Below are positions 15,091-18,839 of a stretch of 18,839 nt of DNA, one piece after another. The notes beneath the pieces are model-generated. The model saw only the letters and a list, made by a program, of their open reading frames with translations. It had not been told where the DNA came from and did not search any database. Numbering within the stretch: position 1 is the first letter of the stretch; each line of letters begins with the position of its first letter. Position numbers and translations under genes: made by a program. Location of the stretch: assembly GCA_031261265.1 (NCBI GenBank), contig JAISKI010000036.1, positions 1-18,839 on the forward strand, given 5' to 3'. The stretch is from Candidatus Peribacteria bacterium. Its GTDB lineage: Bacteria; Patescibacteria; JAEDAM01; Absconditabacterales; Absconditicoccaceae.

Positions 15091-18000
15091 CTATAGTTCC
15101 ACATATTTTTTCAAAATCTCTACTGCATACTCCGAAATTTGTACTTCTTTCCCGAGGATAATCGCAGTTTTGTTTCCAGGATTATTCTTGATGAGTTGTA
15201 CCACTTCCTGTACCTCTCCAATAGTTTTAAGCTGAGAGCTTTCGATGGTGATAGGGCGGTTAACATCAACGATTTCATTGAGAAGCTCTTTAGCATGTTC
15301 CAGGAGAGAGGTTTCTTCTTCTCCTTCAGATTTTTCTCCTTCAGGAGCTTCCTCTTCAAAAGATGCCTCTTGTGTGAGAGTTTTGCTGACACAGTCCACA
15401 CTTTTCTTTTCCTCCTCATCGATCTCGGTCTCTTCTCCATTGGAAATCATTTCCTCCAAATCTTCTGTGGTAATATCTCCCGTTTCTATATCCTCAAATC
15501 CATTTCCTGCTTCAATTTCCTGCTCCAAAATCTGAGTATCTGTAGCGATATCTTCGCTTTCATTGAGGAGAGGTTCATCATCATTCGCCTGAGTCTCCAC
15601 AGGGAGGGGATTGCTTTTCGCTGCTGAGTATCTGAGTTTTTTTACTTTCACTACCGTCTCCTCAGGGTCATAAGAACTTCCTGCTAAGGTTTTGAGAGTG
15701 TCGTGGGAAGTCTTAATAATTTTATAAATGTTTATTTTGCTACTCTTTCCGATCACTTTCCCATTTTCTTTCTTTTCTCGACACTTCTTGGCACCCGTGA
15801 TAATAAGTATATCAAATGGTTGTAGCCCACAAGTATCTGGTAAAAATACTTCGAAATCAGCGGTAATATCGGCTATTTTTACAAAAAATCCTTTTTTCTT
15901 AGCTCTTCTGGTTTCGGTGATGTAGCCAATAATCTCAAAATGGGGATATTCACTCTCGGCAATAACTTGTGATAAAAGGCTGAATTTCTTGATATATCTA
16001 TAGAGCCCATCCAGCGGATTCCCAGAAATGAAGGCCTTAAAGACTTCCTGCTCCATCATCAATCTTTCCATCAAGGTCGAAGGACTCGTTTGCTTCAAGC
16101 TAATAAACGTTTCCATCCCACCAAAGAGTCCTTGATCAGCGTTTGCTGAGGTTTTGATCCGATCCATAATGAGTTCTACATTGTCCCACAGAATTTTACG
16201 ATCCTTAAACTGGTCCAAAGCTCCCGCTTTCACCAATCCTTCCAGTGATTTTTTATTCAGTACGGGAGCACATCTTTTGCAAAAATTTTCCAGTGTATCG
16301 AAACGTCAATTCTTTTGCCTTTCTTGTTGGATGAATTCTCCCGTTTCAAACCCTACTCCCTTGATCGACATAAATCAAATTCTCACAACATCATTAATGG
16401 CCGCTACGTGATTAAAAGATTCATTTACATCGGGTGCTAGTACCACAATTCCATGTTGTTGAATCTCAGAAATATAAAAACTCTGAGTATCGGTATCTTC
16501 CTCTACGGATCTGATCAGTGCTGCGTAAAATTCCAGTGGATGATACGCCTTTAAATAAGCAGTTTGGTAGGCAATCACCGCATAACATACCGCATGCGAT
16601 TTATTAAACGAGTACTGAGCTGCAGGCTCAATCATTTTTTCATAAATCTGAGTAGTGGTTTCAGGTTTATAATTTCTAAATTCAGCTCCTCTCTCAATAA
16701 ATTTTTTCTTCATTTCTTCAATAATCTCTCTTTTCTTTTTCCCAATTCCACGACGGAGCAGGTCGGCTTCTCCGAGAGAAAATCCTGCCATCGACTGTAC
16801 CAAAAACATTAGCTGTTCCTGATAGACAGCAATCCCGTAGGTATCTTTCATAATAGGATCCAGATCCTCAATCAGCTTTCTTCTTTCCTCTTCTGCAACT
16901 TCTACACCATATTTTTTTGTTAGCTCTTCTCTCAAATCAGTATAAAGATACTCAATTTCTTCCCTTCCATGTCTTCTTTCAATATAAGAAGGAATAAATT
17001 CCATCGGTCCAGGGCGATAGAGAGCCGCCATAGCTACAATATTATCAATTTTTGTTGGTTCCAACTGAATCAAAAATCTTCTCATTCCCGCCGACTCAAA
17101 CTGAAAGATTCCTGTGGTATCTCCTTCTTTAAATACCTTTTCATAGGTATAGGCATCATCCAATGGTGGATCAAAACTCATCGTATCCAGAAAATGCTGA
17201 AACATTTCTGGGAGGGAAGTTCCCTCTTTTTCAGATCTTGCTTTAATAATTTTGATACAGTTCTTGATGATAGAAAGATTGCGAAGTCCCAAGAAATCCA
17301 TCTTGAGTAGCCCGATATATTCCAAAGTCGGTCCATCATATTGAGAGACAATCGTATGATCATTTTCTTTATTGTATTGTGTGGGGGTATATTGAATGAC
17401 CTGTTCTGGGGCAATAATAATTCCACAGGCATGTACTCCCAGTTGTCTCATATTTCCCGTTAAAGCATCTCCATATTCAATAGCATTTTTTACCTTATCA
17501 TCGCTTTCATACAGATTTTTTAATTCTTCATTTTCATGTTCAGGAGTGCTTTTTATGATATCCAAAAGTCAGATTTTTTCTGGCAAAAGGTTTGATACAT
17601 AGTTAGACTTTTCAAAGGGCAATCCGAGCGTTCTCGCAGCATCTTTAAATGCCGCCTTACTTGCCATCTTCATAAAAGTTCCAATAGAACACACCTTATC
17701 TGCACCATATTTTTCCGTGACGTATTCAATCACTTTCCCTCTCAAGGTATCCTCAAAATCAATATCGAAATCGGGCATTGAAATTCTCGCAGGATTCAAA
17801 AACCTTTCAAAAAGCAGATCAAAAGGCAGAGGATCCACGTCCGTAATCTCTACGAACCATGCCAAAACACTTCCTGCTCCAGATCATCTTCCTGGTCCTA
17901 CAGAAATTTGATTGAGTTTTGCCCAACGCACATAATCTGATACGATCAAAAAGTATGAATTAAATCCCATCTCTTTGATCACTTTCAACTCATACTCTAA

Positions 18001-18291
18001 ACGCTCTACATAATCAGAAAGAGAAAAACGTGGATCTTTCCCAGGAAATTCTCCCTTATGCTCCGAAATAAACTGCTTTTTAAAAGGGGAGTAGGTCTGC
18101 TGAGTAAACTCCTTCAAATCATCGGGAGAAGTATCCTGCAGTTTTTTTTCTAGCTGTCCTTGATTAGTAATTTTCACCAAGTTGATCAGCATTTCTTCCT
18201 CCCAATGGAGTCTGAATTTTTTACTCATTCACAAAAAGGACATATAGCGGAGTTCAAATTCGTCACGGTGGAGGGTAGGTACGGCAGACAT
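15091..18291 (-). CDS. dnaE: DNA polymerase III alpha subunit, without N-terminal PHP domain
   Basis: Replicative polymerase core, 1066 residues with five UGA-Gly codons (for example 17884-17886 inside GPGR-G-SGAGS). Visible in order: the palm-fold GRGS motif at residue 136; catalytic D174 and D176 in MPDFDIDFE and D510 in GEADLLRRG; FQFESAGMRRFL; ALYRPGPM; YQEQLMF; FNKSHAVCYAVIAYQTAYLKAYHP; helix-hairpin-helix-like IGFMSIKGVG; an OB-fold region (about residues 780-865); an acidic linker (903-995); and a short C-terminal domain. In E. coli GRGS lies near residue 365, so about 230 N-terminal residues, most of the PHP domain, are missing. The frame closes at TAA 18307-18309 upstream, and a promoter lies beyond. 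Start candidates are ATG 18291 or ATG 18228; the former gives MSAVPTLHRDEFELRYMSFL. It heads the operon with the DHH gene and histidine kinase. Confidence 0.9.
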
Positions 18292-18366
18292 CAATTTCGT
18301 TATGCTTTAGTAAAGGAAGAAGACTATTTCTATTCAAATGTAGGGATATGTTGCCGAATTACAAGG

Positions 18367-18397
18367 TTTTTTCTTTTGCTAATTTTTTCTTTTGCTA
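18367..18397. repeat. 15-bp direct repeat, period 16, in the dnaE leader
   Basis: TTTTTTCTTTTGCTA occurs at 18367-18381 and 18383-18397, identical and one base apart. On the dnaE mRNA it reads as two UAGCAAAAGAAAAAA units. It lies between the predicted dnaE promoter and start codon, a region of about 145 nt without a convincing gene on either strand. Confidence 0.75.
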
Positions 18398-18440
18398 GTA
18401 GTAGGAAGATTTTGTGGGGTGTTTTGCTTTAAAAATCATA

Positions 18441-18471
18441 TATATATGGATTTTATAAAAACACAAGTCAA
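18441..18471 (-). promoter_or_regulatory. Predicted dnaE promoter
   Basis: On the minus strand TTGACT (18466-18471) is followed by a TA run. TATATA at 18441-18446 has a 19-bp spacer; a box shifted by 2 would give 17. The flanking ATCCATATATATAT resembles the folA promoter. It is divergent from the gene at 18560. Confidence 0.4.
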
Positions 18472-18496
18472 AGTGCCTAAAAAAGTTGCTGATTTT

Positions 18497-18524
18497 TTGA
18501 CGAGAATTTTTTTTTGAGTATACT
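18497..18524 (+). promoter_or_regulatory. Predicted promoter of the secreted acidic protein gene
   Basis: TTGACG (18497-18502) and TATACT (18519-18524) are 16 bp apart, with GAG before the -10 box. The leader is about 29 nt and lacks a Shine-Dalgarno sequence. Confidence 0.6.
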
Positions 18525-18559
18525 TACAGTACTATTTTATTTAAAAAAAATTGTATCCC

Positions 18560-18839
18560 ATGAAAAAAACCATCACTACCACCTTAGTTCTTGGTGTCTT
18601 AGTAGGGATCGGAGCACTTGCGTGTTATTCCCTTGCCGAGGAAAAAGAACTTGTATTTAATTCCCCTGAATTTTGAGAGGAAACAGAAATTATTATTGAA
18701 GAATCAGCAGAAGCTGAGGAACCAATAGAAGCTGGTGATTTAGTAGATCTTTGAGATCCTATAGTAGTTGATGAGCCAGCAGAAGCTGAGGAACCAACAG
18801 AGGTTGAAAAACCAACAGAAGCTGAGGATCTTCCCGAAA
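18560..18839 (+). CDS. Secreted or lipid-anchored acidic repeat protein (partial, 3' end cut)
   Basis: The first 93 codons of a protein running off the window. The N-terminus MKKTITTTLVLGVLVGIGAL is a signal peptide: two Lys, a hydrophobic stretch, then ALA before Cys24. Cleavage after ALA, or lipidation of Cys24 through an imperfect lipobox (ALAC), are both possible. The mature part is strongly acidic, with imperfect repeats of the type AEAEEP(I/T)E(A/V) at the start of what may be a long low-complexity region. Two UGA codons (18674 and 18752) are read as Gly and otherwise would end it early. Such Glu/Pro repeats are common as surface spacers; no enzymatic domain is seen in this part. It has its own promoter, divergent from dnaE. 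Confidence 0.75.

Noticed and set aside
15139..15627. Long plus-strand frame opposite dnaE
   Set aside because: Shadow of the acidic linker of dnaE (GAA/GAG read backwards as TTC/CTC); Phe/Leu/Ser-rich with no domain signature.
18160..18432. Plus-strand 90-residue frame opposite the dnaE start
   Set aside because: Overlaps the dnaE N-terminus on the other strand, has no promoter or family resemblance, and is low complexity at its end.

Overview
This 18.8 kb AT-rich bacterial window reads UGA as glycine and ends every complete gene with UAA or UAG (genetic code 25). Many reading frames break at in-frame UGA under the standard code and join into full-length proteins when UGA is Gly. In several cases the UGA sits on an invariant glycine, such as GPGR-G-SG of DnaE and FGHPGET of a radical SAM enzyme. 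That code is known from candidate phyls Absconditabacteria (SR1) and Gracilibacteria (BD1-5), so the window almost certainly comes from one of these ultra-small, probably host-dependent CPR/Patescibacteria. I cannot tell which. No rRNA, tRNA or CRISPR array was seen.

Layout. (1) 1-1027, minus: the start of a possible small gene, a terminator, and dihydrofolate reductase with an unexplained 137-residue C-terminal extension. (2) 1196-2890, plus: a Na/phosphate cotransporter-like protein with a PhoU-like tail. (3) 3045-6227, minus: a four-gene type IV pilus or type II secretion-like operon in the order PilN-like, PilO-like, PilC/GspF, pseudopilin. (4) 6367-7248, plus: a Fic protein fused to a BRO-N-like domain. 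(5) 7344-12643, plus: an accessory array holding two close TrmB-type regulators, each followed by a radical SAM transcription unit. The first unit is an unknown gene plus a B12-binding-type radical SAM protein; the second is a SPASM-like radical SAM protein. (6) 12651-18291, minus: a probable operon of DnaE (lacking the N-terminal PHP domain), a DHH/NrnA-family phosphoesterase and a sensor histidine kinase. (7) 18560 to the window end: a secreted acidic-repeat protein, cut off by the edge.

The array at 7.3-12.6 kb is the most unusual part. The regulators are about four-fifths identical over their first 120 residues. An exact 25-bp match to the 3' end of the second radical SAM gene lies just past the stop of the first, which suggests duplication or recombination of a regulator-plus-radical-SAM module. 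Both radical SAM units have similar control regions: a 19-bp dyad about 20 bp upstream of the -35, a TTGAA[A/T] -35 box, and a perfect inverted repeat over the predicted transcription start. The non-regulator genes carry about six times more UGA-Gly codons than the rest of the window. A plausible reading is a peptide- or small-molecule-modifying system controlled by its own TrmB regulators, but the substrate is not visible here.

Genes generally lack Shine-Dalgarno sequences. Promoters of the form TTGnnn-N16-18-TATACT or similar recur.
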